DNA from: Streptomyces sp. T12 | GTDB taxonomy: Bacteria; Actinomycetota; Actinomycetes; Streptomycetales; Streptomycetaceae | Assembly: GCF_028736035.1 (NCBI RefSeq) | Contig: NZ_CP117866.1 | Coordinates: 6,758,001-6,822,000 of the forward strand | Direction of reading: 5' to 3' | DNA length: 64,000 nt | Shown: positions 17,756-26,441 of the stretch, one piece after another | Numbering within the stretch: the stretch's first letter is position 1 | How the letters are laid out: every line of letters begins with the position of its first letter | Position numbers and translations under genes: made by a program | The notes under the pieces: model-generated | Database searches by the model: none | The model's input: the letters and a program-made list of their open reading frames with translations, nothing else | What the model was told of the DNA's origin: nothing

Positions 17756-17781
17756 ACGTCATCCAGCCTGCTGGATGACGT
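17756..17781. promoter_or_regulatory. 26-bp palindrome between divergent genes, likely operator
   Basis: Arms of 12 bp, ACGTCATCCAGC and GCTGGATGACGT, match perfectly around a CT spacer. The dyad sits 67 bp before the dehydrogenase start and 94 bp before the regulator start. It is likely the binding site of the adjacent helix-turn-helix regulator. Confidence 0.75.
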
Positions 17782-17874
17782 CGCAGCCACCCAGACCTCG
17801 GTTGTACGTACGTCCGCCGGTCCTACCACTGGCGGGGTCAGGCTTGTATGCGTACGACCGGGAATACTTGAGGC

Positions 17875-18834
17875 ATGGACAACAGGCCCGAATCCACGCA
17901 GGGACCCGCTGCCGGCACGGGCATCGACACCGGAGCCGGCCTGGACCGGCGCGCCGAGCTCAGCGAGTTTCTGCGCACCAGGCGTGCCCGGCTGAAGCCG
18001 GAGGACGTCGGGCTGCCGGACTTCGGGCGGCACCGCCGGGTGCCGGGGCTGCGGCGCGAGGAGCTGGCACAGCTCGCCGGGGTGTCCGTGGCGTACTACA
18101 CGCGCCTGGAGCAGGGCAACGGGCGCAACGTCTCGGCGGAGGTCCTCGACGCGATCGCGCGGGCGCTGCGGCTGAGCGACGCCGAGCACGCGCACCTCAC
18201 GCACCTCGCGAAGCCCAAGCAGCACAAGAAGAAGCAGGTCGCGCGGACGGAGCAGGTGCGGCCTGCGCTGCGGCAGCTGCTGGACTCGATCGACGGCGTG
18301 CCCGCGTACATCTCGGGTCGGCGCTCGGACATCCTCGCCTGGAACCGGATGGCGGCCGCGGTCTTCGGCGACTGGTCGGAGCTGCCGCCGCAGGAGCGGA
18401 ACTGGGCGCGGCTGGTGTTCCTGCGGCCCGAGTACCGCGACCTGTTCGTGGAGTGGGACCAGAAGGCGTACGACATGGTCAGCTACCTCCGCATGGACGC
18501 GGGCTGCCACGCGGACGACCCGCTCCTGTCCGCCCTGGTCGGCGAACTCTCCGTCAAGAGCGAGGAGTTCCGCCGGCTGTGGGCCACCCATGACGTCAAG
18601 GAGAAGAGCTACGGCGTCAAGCACCTGCGGCATCCGCTGGTGGGCGGGCTGACCTTGAACTTCGAGTCGTTCCGCCTGCCCGACGGCTCGGAACAGAGCC
18701 TGATCACGTACCACGCGGAGCCGGGGTCGCCGTCGGCGGAGGCGTTGCGGTTGCTGGCGAGCTGGGGCACCGACGCGACGAAGGCGGGGGCAGCGGGTAC
18801 GACGGGTACGGGGACGTCGGCGCCGTCGGTGTGA
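17875..18834 (+). CDS. MmyB-type helix-turn-helix transcriptional regulator
   Basis: A 319-residue DNA-binding regulator. The N-terminal Xre-type helix-turn-helix spans about residues 55-100 (LRREELAQLAGVSVAYYTRL with the recognition helix following). The C-terminal MmyB-like PAS-related ligand-binding domain spans 125-300, with signatures PAYISGRRSDILAWN and HPLVGGLTLNFE. MmyB-family proteins bind fatty-acid-like ligands and usually control an adjacent divergent oxidoreductase, which is the situation here. ATG at 17875 is preceded by GAGG at very short spacing and by AATACT, so a leaderless mRNA is possible. The last 25 residues are a disordered Ala/Gly/Thr tail. Confidence 0.93.
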   Translation: MDNRPESTQGPAAGTGIDTGAGLDRRAELSEFLRTRRARLKPEDVGLPDFGRHRRVPGLRREELAQLAGVSVAYYTRLEQGNGRNVSAEVLDAIARALRLSDAEHAHLTHLAKPKQHKKKQVARTEQVRPALRQLLDSIDGVPAYISGRRSDILAWNRMAAAVFGDWSELPPQERNWARLVFLRPEYRDLFVEWDQKAYDMVSYLRMDAGCHADDPLLSALVGELSVKSEEFRRLWATHDVKEKSYGVKHLRHPLVGGLTLNFESFRLPDGSEQSLITYHAEPGSPSAEALRLLASWGTDATKAGAAGTTGTGTSAPSV

Positions 18835-18873
18835 CAGGCGCCCGGGCCCCGCTCCCGCCCGTCCCGAGCCCCG

Positions 18874-19806
18874 TCAGGTGCCGAACCTCCACACGGCGCG
18901 GGCGCCGGGCCCGACCGTGAGGGTCGACCGGCCGATCCGCTCCTCGTGCCGGTACGGCACCGCCTCGTTGAGTGAGAACGCGACCTGACGCAGGCCCACT
19001 TGGTCGCGCGCGACCGCGTCGAAGCGGATCGTCGTCCCGCCGCCCCGCGCCACGACCCCACCGCCCGCCACATCCCGGACGCTGAACCCGCCGGCCCGCA
19101 GCAACGGCACCGTGTCGGCCAGGTCGCCTTCGGTCATCGCGATGCGCACGGAGGCCACGTCACGCATCAGGTGGTCGCGGTAGCCGTCGGGCAGATAGCG
19201 CTCCCGGCCCACGTCGCCGGGATGAGCGGCCGGCTCGGTGTTGCTCCGTGGGTCGGCGAAGTACTCCGGGCGGTACTCCATCCCCCAGGCGCCGAAGGCG
19301 TCGTACTGATCGGTGGTGAAAACGGCGTCGAACCACGGCACCGGCACCCCGTCACCGAAGTCACGTGTCTGACGGAACTCGATCGGCTCGGCGATCCCCT
19401 GCTCCCGCAGTCGGGCGATCACCGCGCCCAGATCACCGGCCCGCTCGGTCGAGACGCCCATCCCGGCCGCGCCGAGGGTGCCGTCCTGGCCGGGCAGATC
19501 ACCCACCCCGAACAGTTCGAGATACGTCTCCCGGCCCATCAGATACCGGCCGGTCCAGGTCTGTCCGCCGGCCCCGGTCGTGGTGCGGACCTGGAAGTTC
19601 GCGAACTCCCGGAGATACGCGGAGTGTTCGATGGCGTCGGCGGTCTCCCGGTCGAGCACTCCGTAGGCGTGGTTGTAGAACAGCAGCTGTCGATCGGACT
19701 GCGCCGGGCCCTCCTCGGCCAGCGCCTTCCCCGTACCAGTCCCGACCGCGCCGGTCAGGACCACGACGAGGGCCAAGAACACCTGTAACGCTCGGCGAAG
19801 CGGCAT
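18874..19806 (-). CDS. Secreted DUF5829-like protein
   Basis: A 310-residue exported protein of unknown function. The N-terminal signal peptide (MPLRRALQVFLALVVVLTG) is probably cleaved near ALA (about 29). The mature part opens with LLFYNHAYGVLDRETADAI, which resembles the DUF5829 family of Streptomyces; this assignment is from memory and moderate. Internal pseudo-symmetry suggests a glyoxalase-like fold, but no metal ligands are confirmed. I chose ATG at 19806, which starts the signal peptide, over an upstream start at 20031 that would run through the neighbour's 3' end. A 12-bp perfect palindrome, CGTAGGCCTACG (19816-19827), and an AT-rich inverted repeat lie just upstream. Confidence 0.75.
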   Translation of the reverse strand: MPLRRALQVFLALVVVLTGAVGTGTGKALAEEGPAQSDRQLLFYNHAYGVLDRETADAIEHSAYLREFANFQVRTTTGAGGQTWTGRYLMGRETYLELFGVGDLPGQDGTLGAAGMGVSTERAGDLGAVIARLREQGIAEPIEFRQTRDFGDGVPVPWFDAVFTTDQYDAFGAWGMEYRPEYFADPRSNTEPAAHPGDVGRERYLPDGYRDHLMRDVASVRIAMTEGDLADTVPLLRAGGFSVRDVAGGGVVARGGGTTIRFDAVARDQVGLRQVAFSLNEAVPYRHEERIGRSTLTVGPGARAVWRFGT

Positions 19807-19845
19807 GGGGAGGAGCGTAGGCCTACGGACGCGCGATTCGCAGAT

Positions 19846-19865
19846 ATTTTCGAAATTCCGAAAAT
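19846..19865. promoter_or_regulatory. AT-rich inverted repeat upstream of the DUF5829-like gene
   Basis: ATTTTCG (19846-19852), spacer AAATTC, CGAAAAT (19859-19865). It sits 40 bp before the gene start in an otherwise GC-rich gap. It could be an operator or part of a promoter. Confidence 0.5.
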
Positions 19866-19954
19866 CGGGCGCTGCCGGGCAGGTGGGGCGGGCGAGGTGC
19901 GCGAGGTTCAGCGGCTGCGGCCCAGGCGCGTGACGCCGCCGGAGGGCGCTCGAC

Positions 19955-21313
19955 TCAAACGAGTTCGGGTTGCGGTTCCGGATGCGGCGCCGACACGGCC
20001 TTCGGCTCCCACAGGCTGGTGGTCCGCACATAGCCGTAGATCACTGAAAACATCGCCAGAAGGAGAAGTGGTCCGAACACCCAGGGATGTGCGGCCATTT
20101 CCGCCGGTAGATAGCGGTACGACACCAGGAGCGCGGCGAAGACCGTTGCACCGTAAGTGACCAGCTGGATTCCTGACCGATCCCAGCCGCGTCCCTGCGC
20201 GCGCAGAGCCGCCTCGACCGTGAGCACGAACACCACGCCGGCAATGAGATCCACGCCGTAGTGGTAGCCGAATCCCAGCGTCGCGCTGAGCGTGGCAATC
20301 AGCCAGAACACGCCGGCGAAGCGCAGAATCCGCGGGCCCTTGCGGGAATGAATGAAGAGCGCGGTGGCCCATGCGGTGTGCAGGCTGGGCATGCAATTGC
20401 GCGGGGTGATCTCGTCGTACGGCATCGCGTGCGGGGTATTGAGCGGTGGCGGCACGTCCGGCCACAGGTTGGCCAGCGCCCAGTGCCCACCGCCGGTGCC
20501 GAAGGCGCCGGTGCCGTAGGCGAAGATCGGTCCGACCACCGGGAAGATCATGTAGATGCCCGGCCCGAGGAGGCCGATCAGCAAGAAGGTGCGCACCAGG
20601 TGGTGGCTCGGGAAGCGGCGCTCGACCGCCACGTTGCGCAGCTGGTACAGCGCGATGACGACCGCGGCCACGGCGAGCTGAACGTAGACGAAGTCGAGAA
20701 CATGGGTGCCGACCGGACCGGTGGCCCTGACCATCCGGCCCACCAGCCACGACGGGTTGCCCAGTGCGTGATCGGCGGTCGCCAGGTACTGGTCGAGCAC
20801 CGTCGGGCGGGTCTTCGCCGTAATGAGCAGCCAGGTGTCGCCCGTCTTGCGGCCGGCCACCAGCAGCAGGCCCAGCCCGACGCCCTTCAGCAGCAGGGCA
20901 CGTTCCCGGCCGGTGCGGCGTGTGACGGCGATGACCGCACAGCCCAGCATCACCCACAGCGCGCCGTTGCCGAAGGGGTGGCCGTCGGTCGTCTTGACGT
21001 CGAACACCCACCGCACCAGCACGAAGACGACGTCGATGCCGATCGCGGCACCGATCGCGATGATCCGTTGCCGCCAGGTGAGCACCACCATCATCAACGC
21101 CATGCTGGCGTACAGCAGAAACCCCGATTTAGGGGCGAATATCACCTCTCGTGCCTGACTGGTGATCGGCCCCGGTAGGCCGTACCGGCGCGCGGAGATC
21201 TCCAGCGCGACGAGGAATCCGAGCGTCGCTACGCCTGCCGTGGCCCACAGGACATGTCTGCGTCTTATTCGGTGTCTTATTCGGGAAAATGCCCGCGATG
21301 ATATAGGTATCAA
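19955..21313 (-). CDS. PAP2/Aur1-like membrane enzyme
   Basis: A 452-residue polytopic membrane protein. The N-terminal half has five or six helices resembling the DUF5933 region of Streptomyces proteins. The C-terminal half is an inositolphosphotransferase/PAP2-like domain with NCMPSLHTAWA and GYHYGVDLIAG, which supply the two catalytic histidines and the Asp. Such enzymes cleave or transfer phosphate head groups of lipids. The only start that keeps the first helix and its basic stretch (RIRHRIRRRH) is TTG at 21313. It has no Shine-Dalgarno sequence and lies in unusually AT-rich DNA, so the start is the least certain part. Confidence 0.85.
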   Translation of the reverse strand: MIPISSRAFSRIRHRIRRRHVLWATAGVATLGFLVALEISARRYGLPGPITSQAREVIFAPKSGFLLYASMALMMVVLTWRQRIIAIGAAIGIDVVFVLVRWVFDVKTTDGHPFGNGALWVMLGCAVIAVTRRTGRERALLLKGVGLGLLLVAGRKTGDTWLLITAKTRPTVLDQYLATADHALGNPSWLVGRMVRATGPVGTHVLDFVYVQLAVAAVVIALYQLRNVAVERRFPSHHLVRTFLLIGLLGPGIYMIFPVVGPIFAYGTGAFGTGGGHWALANLWPDVPPPLNTPHAMPYDEITPRNCMPSLHTAWATALFIHSRKGPRILRFAGVFWLIATLSATLGFGYHYGVDLIAGVVFVLTVEAALRAQGRGWDRSGIQLVTYGATVFAALLVSYRYLPAEMAAHPWVFGPLLLLAMFSVIYGYVRTTSLWEPKAVSAPHPEPQPELV

Positions 21314-21535
21314 TTGTGGTGTTTTGGTTGATTTGGAATCTATCGGCGGAATTGCTTACTTATCGTGTCGAATAGCACTGCTTTCCGATCCGGGGCGGAT
21401 GATGGGGTCGATCGCTCGTGAGTTCGATCATGTTATCCGAGGAAAAATCCCGTGCCGATACCTTGGTCGGGATTCAGACTGCGGCCATGAATGGAGAGGG
21501 CATTTCCCGCGTGCCCCTTCCCGGTACTGCTGGTG
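21314..21535. other. AT-rich intergenic region
   Basis: This 222-bp gap between the PAP2-like gene and the DUF3885-like gene has visibly lower GC than the rest of the window from about 21280 to 21480. It holds runs such as GGTGTTTTGGTTGATTTGG. I see no convincing gene. It probably contains the PAP2-like promoter. Confidence 0.6.
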
Positions 21536-22132
21536 TCAAAGGCAGGCCGGGTGGGTGGAGAGCCAGTCCGTGTGCCGGTCGCGCAGTTGGTCCCGTTCGG
21601 CCGACGTCGCGAGGATGACGTCCGCGCCCCCGTCGTAGGGGTGGTGGATACGACGAAGGTCGGTGTCGGTGAGGAAGACTCCGGCAAGCCCGTCGTCCGC
21701 GACGGCGCGCAGGAGCTCGTCGGCGCAGCCGTGTCGCCACGGCCGTCGGTCGGCGTAGAGACGTGTGTGGGTGTGGAACTGCGGGTGCGGGTCGTCCTCG
21801 TCCGGCTCGTTCCACCAGCGGACGCCGTCGGCGTGCAGCGCCTGGCGCGGTTCCGGGTGGTGCGCGGGGCCGTTCGGTGTGTCCGACCAGTCCGCCGTCA
21901 CCACGAAAACCTCTGTGCCGGCGAACAGCTCGTCGAGGATCGTGTTGTACCGCTCCAGCGCTGTTGCGTACTCGCCCTCGGACTCCGGGTAGCGCTTCGA
22001 GCCGGGGAGGCTGTGGAAGCGCACCCAGCGGTCCGCGTACGTACTGCGGAATGTGTGGGCGAGGGGCGGCCCCGACGGCCGCCGTTCCCGCCAGAGCGCT
22101 GCGAGCAGCGTGGGTGTGACGCCGGTGCTCAC
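21536..22132 (-). CDS. DUF3885-like protein coupled to msrA
   Basis: A 198-residue cytosolic protein. The segment [20 protein letters not shown] and the Asp/Glu-rich [12 protein letters not shown] are reminiscent of DUF3885; I give this with moderate confidence. No catalytic motif is recognised. Its GTG start (22132) overlaps the msrA stop as GTGA, so it is translationally coupled and in one operon with methionine sulfoxide reductase A. That hints at a housekeeping or stress-linked job but does not prove it. A longer in-frame extension upstream runs antiphase through msrA and is not real. Confidence 0.8.
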   Translation of the reverse strand: MSTGVTPTLLAALWRERRPSGPPLAHTFRSTYADRWVRFHSLPGSKRYPESEGEYATALERYNTILDELFAGTEVFVVTADWSDTPNGPAHHPEPRQALHADGVRWWNEPDEDDPHPQFHTHTRLYADRRPWRHGCADELLRAVADDGLAGVFLTDTDLRRIHHPYDGGADVILATSAERDQLRDRHTDWLSTHPACL

Positions 22133-22794
22133 CCGTCGGCCTTGGCGACACCGATCGGGCAGGACACCCCGGTCCCGCCGATCCCGCAGTACCCGGCCGG
22201 GTTCTTGTCCAGGTACTGCTGGTGGTACTCCTCCGCCGGATAGAACGCCCGACCCTCCGCCGGAAGGACCTCCGTCGTGATCGTGCCGTAGCCGGAGCCC
22301 GTCAGGACCTGCTGGTACGACGCGCGGGAGGCCTCGGCCGTCTTGGCCTGGTCCGGGGTGTGGGTGTAGATCGCGGAGCGGTACTGGGTGCCGACGTCGT
22401 TGCCCTGGCGGAAGCCCTGGGTGGGGTCGTGGGACTCCCAGAAGGTCTTCAGGAGGCGCTCGTACGAGATCACGTTCGGGTCGAAGACCACGCGGACGAC
22501 CTCCGTGTGGCCGGTCAGGCCCGAGCAGACCTCCTCGTAGGTGGGGTTCTCGGTGTGGCCGCCCTGGTAGCCGACCAGGGTCGTCCACACGCCCGCCGGA
22601 AGCTGCCAGAACTTGCGCTCGGCGCCCCAGAAGCAGCCCAGGCCGAAGTCGGCGACCTCGAGACCCTCGGGGTAGGGGCCGAGCAGCGGGTTGCCGAGGA
22701 CCGTGTGGCGGTCGGTGACCGTGAAGGCCGGCTCGGCGCGGCCCTGCAGCGCCTGCTCGGGGGTGGGCAGGACGGGCGTACGGCCGAAGAGCAT
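22129..22794 (-). CDS. msrA: Peptide methionine sulfoxide reductase A
   Basis: The 221-residue enzyme reduces the S-epimer of methionine sulfoxide in proteins, using thioredoxin. The catalytic motif GCFWGAE contains the nucleophilic Cys; the C-terminal GTGVSCPIG supplies a recycling Cys. The mature fold ([25 protein letters not shown]) is complete. The start is ATG at 22794 with AGGAAGGA upstream. Downstream it overlaps the DUF3885-like gene. A 9-bp repeat, GGGACTCAC twice, lies in the leader. Confidence 0.96.
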   Translation of the reverse strand: MLFGRTPVLPTPEQALQGRAEPAFTVTDRHTVLGNPLLGPYPEGLEVADFGLGCFWGAERKFWQLPAGVWTTLVGYQGGHTENPTYEEVCSGLTGHTEVVRVVFDPNVISYERLLKTFWESHDPTQGFRQGNDVGTQYRSAIYTHTPDQAKTAEASRASYQQVLTGSGYGTITTEVLPAEGRAFYPAEEYHQQYLDKNPAGYCGIGGTGVSCPIGVAKADG

Positions 22795-22959
22795 GAGGGT
22801 TCCTTCCTCGCGGGACTCACGGGACTCACGGGGCCTGTCGGACCCGCGGGCCGGGGCCACGGCTGCGGTACGTCGGCAGGGGCACTTCCCCACCGGGCGG
22901 TACCCCCTCCAACGTACGGCTGGGTCCTCAGATTCCGCCCCGCGCGCAGAGTTGGCCGC

Positions 22960-24078
22960 TCAGTGCGGCAGCGTCGCCGGGCTGCCGCCGTTCGCCTCGT
23001 AGCCCGCCACCGCCAGCGCGCGGTACACCGCGAACTCCGCTGCGGGGTCGGGGGAGAGCGTCCAGGGGAGCGCGCCTACGTGGCCGTCGACCGCTATCAG
23101 CTGGTCCATGGCCTCCGCCCAGCGTTCGCCGCGGACCAGGAAGAAGACCAGCAGATGACGTACGTGCGCCAGCATCGGGTCGTCTGGGCGGGCCGCGTGC
23201 ACCGCGTACAGCGCGCCGTGGATCGCCTTCGTCACGACCTCGCTCTGGTAGAAGCCGCTGACCAGGTTCACCTCGGGCAGATGCTCGAAGACCGCGAAGA
23301 GCGGCATCGCGGCGAGGAGGGAGCCCTGGGGGGCGCGGGCCGCGGCCGCCTCCGCGAAGTCGTACGCCAGCTTGCGCGAGCCGTGCCACTTCTCGCACCA
23401 GTAGTGCAGGGCCGCCAGGTGCGCGCCCATGTGGGCCGGGGCGCGGTCCAGGATCTTCAGCCAGAGCTGCTCGAACTCCGGCTGGGAGTAGGCGAGTCCG
23501 CGCGCGACCGACAGCTCGACGATGTACGGGATCGGGTCACCGGGGGCGAGCAGCGCCGCGTCTGCGCACGCTGACTTCGCCTCCTCCATGATGATCCGGA
23601 ACTCGTCCGTGCCCGGCGTCGCCGTGCGCCACGCCTGCTGCACCAGGAACTCCGCGTGCACGGCCGCCCCGCCCGCGTCCTTGGGCTGCTCGGCCCGCCA
23701 CACCCGCAGCCACTGCCCACCTGGAGACTCACTGACCCCGCCCGGCCGCTGCTGGAGCTCCAGCGACGCGGCGCCGGCGAAGGCCTGCACCCGCTGCCAG
23801 CGCACCTCGCCCTCCGCCTCCGTGCCGGCCAGCAGCTGCGAGGCCGCGCGGTAGTCCTGGGTGCGCTGCACCAGGTCCAGGACGTCCAGCAGGTCCTGGT
23901 CGGGGCCGGGCATGCGGACGTCCAGCTCCTCCTGCCGTACGAAGCCGTAGTTCGCCGGGTCCGCGGCGTCCGGGTGGCCCGGCGGGACCTGCTCGATCAT
24001 GCCCTGCCGACGCCTCATGAACGGCACCAGCACAAAGCCGATCATGACGAGCGCGATCAGGACCCAGAGAATCTCCAT
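22960..24078 (-). CDS. Membrane-anchored helical-repeat protein, unknown function
   Basis: A 372-residue protein. It begins with one transmembrane helix (MEILWVLIALVMIGFVLVPF) ended by MRRRQG, so the bulk should face the cytosol. The rest is alpha-helical and Ala/Leu-rich with TPR-like spacing, including WHGSRKLAYDFAEAAAARAP. It is conserved in style with proteins found in many Streptomyces, but I know no assigned function. ATG at 24078 is the only start giving this helix; GGAGG lies only 1 nt upstream, which is too close for an ideal ribosome site. It diverges from the cystathionine gamma-synthase gene. Confidence 0.75.
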   Translation of the reverse strand: MEILWVLIALVMIGFVLVPFMRRRQGMIEQVPPGHPDAADPANYGFVRQEELDVRMPGPDQDLLDVLDLVQRTQDYRAASQLLAGTEAEGEVRWQRVQAFAGAASLELQQRPGGVSESPGGQWLRVWRAEQPKDAGGAAVHAEFLVQQAWRTATPGTDEFRIIMEEAKSACADAALLAPGDPIPYIVELSVARGLAYSQPEFEQLWLKILDRAPAHMGAHLAALHYWCEKWHGSRKLAYDFAEAAAARAPQGSLLAAMPLFAVFEHLPEVNLVSGFYQSEVVTKAIHGALYAVHAARPDDPMLAHVRHLLVFFLVRGERWAEAMDQLIAVDGHVGALPWTLSPDPAAEFAVYRALAVAGYEANGGSPATLPH

Positions 24079-24301
24079 GCCTCCAGCGTTCCAGACGCCG
24101 CTGACAATTGGCCAACGGGTGTCTGCGGCGGTTGGGCGGGGGATGCCTGCGGCGGCCTGTGCAGGTGGGGTGGGGGTACGCGCCGTGCGGCCCCGCCGTA
24201 CGGGACGGGGGTGCTCGGAATGTCGGTTTCCGGCTCTGGACATCCGTCGGGAAACCCCGCTGTCCGGCATCAGCCTCGTTCGCGCATTACGCTCGGTGCC
24301 C

Positions 24302-25456
24302 ATGAGTGACAGGCACATCAGTCAGCACTTCGAGACCCTGGCGATCCACGCGGGCAACACCGCCGATCCCCTGACCGGCGCCGTCGTCCCGCCGATCTAC
24401 CAGGTCTCGACCTACAAGCAGGACGGCGTGGGCGGCCTGCGTGGCGGCTACGAGTACAGCCGTAGCGCCAACCCGACCAGGACCGCCCTGGAGGAGAACC
24501 TCGCGGCCCTGGAGGGCGGCCGCCGGGGTCTCGCGTTCGCGTCCGGACTGGCGGCCGAGGACTGCCTGTTGCGTACGCTGCTCAGCCCCGGCGACCACGT
24601 GGTCATCCCCAACGACGCGTACGGCGGCACGTTCCGCCTCTTCGCGAAGGTCGTCGCCCGGTGGGGCGTGGAGTGGTCGGTCGCCGACACCAGCGATCCG
24701 TCCGCCGTACGGGCCGCCATCACCCCGAAGACCAAGGTCGTCTGGGTGGAGACCCCGTCCAACCCGCTGCTCGGCATCACCGACATCGCCGCCGTCGCCC
24801 AGATCGCCCGGGACGCGGGCGCGAAGCTCGTCGTCGACAACACCTTCGCCACGCCGTACCTCCAGCAGCCGCTGGCCCTCGGCGCCGACGTCGTGGTGCA
24901 CTCCCTGACCAAGTACATGGGCGGCCACTCGGACGTCGTCGGCGGCGCCCTGATCGTCAGCGACTCGGACCTGGGCGACGAACTGGCCTTCCACCAGAAC
25001 GCGATGGGCGCGGTCGCCGGGCCCTTCGACTCCTGGCTGGTGCTGCGCGGCACCAAGACGCTGTCGGTGCGCATGGACCGGCACAGCGAGAACGCCACGC
25101 GGATCGCCGACATGCTCACCCGGCACGCGCGCGTGACGCGCGTTCTGTACCCGGGCCTGCCCGAGCACCCCGGTCACGAGGTCGCCGCGAAGCAGATGCG
25201 GGCGTTCGGCGGCATGGTGTCCTTCCAGGTCGCCGGCGGTGAGGAGGCGGCCGTCGAGGTCTGCAACCGCGCCAAGGTGTTCACGCTCGGCGAGTCCCTG
25301 GGCGGTGTGGAGTCCCTCATCGAGCACCCCGGCCGGATGACCCACGCCTCCGCGGCCGGCTCGGCCCTGGAGGTCCCCGCCGACCTCGTCCGCCTCTCCG
25401 TGGGCATCGAGAACGTCGACGACCTCCTGGAGGACCTCCAGCAGGCGCTCGGCTAG
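24302..25456 (+). CDS. metB: Cystathionine gamma-synthase
   Basis: A 384-residue PLP enzyme of the Cys/Met metabolism family. It joins an activated homoserine ester with cysteine to give cystathionine in methionine synthesis. Diagnostic parts are YEYSRSANPTRTALE, SGLAA, the PLP-binding DNTFATPY and the Schiff-base lysine in HSLTKYMGGHSD. Cystathionine gamma-lyase is the main alternative within this family. The ATG at 24302 has no Shine-Dalgarno sequence; TACGCT lies 8 nt upstream (24288-24293), so the mRNA may be leaderless. Its last codons and stop form the first unit of a 17-bp tandem repeat. Confidence 0.92.
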   Translation: MSDRHISQHFETLAIHAGNTADPLTGAVVPPIYQVSTYKQDGVGGLRGGYEYSRSANPTRTALEENLAALEGGRRGLAFASGLAAEDCLLRTLLSPGDHVVIPNDAYGGTFRLFAKVVARWGVEWSVADTSDPSAVRAAITPKTKVVWVETPSNPLLGITDIAAVAQIARDAGAKLVVDNTFATPYLQQPLALGADVVVHSLTKYMGGHSDVVGGALIVSDSDLGDELAFHQNAMGAVAGPFDSWLVLRGTKTLSVRMDRHSENATRIADMLTRHARVTRVLYPGLPEHPGHEVAAKQMRAFGGMVSFQVAGGEEAAVEVCNRAKVFTLGESLGGVESLIEHPGRMTHASAAGSALEVPADLVRLSVGIENVDDLLEDLQQALG

Positions 25457-25494
25457 TCCAGGCGCTCGGCTGGTACAGGCACTCGGCTGGTCCG
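25444..25494 (+). repeat. 17-bp tandem repeat (x3) at the metB stop codon
   Basis: GGCGCTCGGCTAGTCCA (25444-25460) contains the final Ala-Leu-Gly codons and the TAG stop. Two altered copies follow at 25461-25477 and 25478-25494, where TAG becomes TGG. Confidence 0.85.
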
Positions 25495-25511
25495 GGGCCC
25501 GCAGGAAGGAT

Positions 25512-25760
25512 TCACCAGCCCGTCAGTGGTGGAGTCGTCTCCGACGGCGGCTCCACCCACGGCTGGGCCATCAGCGCCCACACCACGAACGCCACCGTCG
25601 CGGCGAACAGCAGCAGCCACATCAGGCGTACGGCGGCCGTCCTGCGGCGCAGCATCCGGCCACCGCGCCGCACGACCTCCGCGTACAGCTCCGGCGGCAC
25701 CGGTGGCGGCGTGCTCTCCATGATCCGCCGTGCGGCGGCCTCACGTTGGATGCGATTCAC
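25512..25760 (-). CDS. Small single-helix membrane protein paired with an ECF-like sigma factor
   Basis: An 82-residue protein. A basic cytosolic N-terminal half (NRIQREAAARR, RRGGRMLRRR) leads to one membrane helix (about 48-68, MWLLLFAATVAFVVWALM) and a short Pro/Thr-rich outer tail. The GTG start at 25760 overlaps the sigma-factor stop as GTGA, so the two are co-translated. It has no zinc-binding HxxxCxxC motif, so it is not a classical anti-sigma factor. Membrane tethering or sensing for the sigma factor is a guess from position only. Confidence 0.8.
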   Translation of the reverse strand: MNRIQREAAARRIMESTPPPVPPELYAEVVRRGGRMLRRRTAAVRLMWLLLFAATVAFVVWALMAQPWVEPPSETTPPLTGW

Positions 25761-26269
25761 GGCGACGCCGCCTTCGCCTCCAGCACGGTCGGTGCGGGCC
25801 CCCGCGGCGGATGCAGCAGGGTCGCCGTCGCCCGGTCGCAGATCGCGTGCACGCGCTCCCTGGGCAGGCCGAGCAGGGCCGCCGTCTGTTCCTCGGCGGC
25901 ACCCTCGTACAGCCGCAGGACCAGGATCAGGCGCTCCTGCGGGGAGAGCCGGGCGAGCGGGCTGTCGGGGTGCGGGCGGGACCGGCCGAGGGCGCCCAGG
26001 CCGCCGTACTGATGCCAGGCGGCTCGGGAGAAGCGGGTGGCCAGGTACTGGCGGGCGCGGTCGTAAGGGTCCTCGCCGCGCAGCCGGTCCCAGCACGCGT
26101 ACGTGTGCGCGAGGGACAGCGTCAGCAGGTGCCGCGCGCGTGGGTTGTCGTCCGGGGGCTCCGCGGTGAGCAGCGTGGCGGCATGCAGCAGTCGCCCTGC
26201 CGCGCCCGCGACGAACGCCTCGAACTCCCGGGCCCGGCGGGCGTCCTGGGCCGCACGCCGTCGTCCCAC
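25757..26269 (-). CDS. ECF-like sigma factor / sigma-70 region 4 protein
   Basis: A 170-residue regulator. The N-terminal half (FEAFVAGAAGRLLHAATLL) resembles region 2 of SigE-type ECF factors but is diverged. Region 4 (about 110-160) is clear: LSPQERLILVLRLYEGAAEEQTAALLGLPRERV. It should direct RNA polymerase or bind DNA. The start is GTG at 26269 with GGAGGGG 3-4 nt upstream; longer in-frame options reach into the intergenic repeat. Downstream it is coupled to a small membrane protein. No promoter consensus for autoregulation was identified. Confidence 0.82.
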   Translation of the reverse strand: MGRRRAAQDARRAREFEAFVAGAAGRLLHAATLLTAEPPDDNPRARHLLTLSLAHTYACWDRLRGEDPYDRARQYLATRFSRAAWHQYGGLGALGRSRPHPDSPLARLSPQERLILVLRLYEGAAEEQTAALLGLPRERVHAICDRATATLLHPPRGPAPTVLEAKAASP

Positions 26270-26441
26270 CGCCCCTCCTGCCTGAGCGCCCTGAGGAACC
26301 GGGCCCCGGCCACACCCGTGACGCTTCGGTCGCGCACGAGAAGGGGCCCCGGTTTCATATGAGGCCAGCGGCGGCCCGGGGTCAAGAGCCGGGAATGCGC
26401 GAGCCGGTGGCATGCCCGGGCCTCTCAGCGCCGGTCCGTGT

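Noticed and set aside
21162..21638. 158-codon plus-strand frame in the AT-rich gap
   Set aside because: It crosses two minus-strand genes, has no ribosome site, and its composition is not protein-like.
24079..24301. S-adenosylmethionine-type riboswitch upstream of metB
   Set aside because: I could not identify the conserved stems of a known SAM riboswitch, and the short distance from a -10-like box to the ATG suggests little or no leader.
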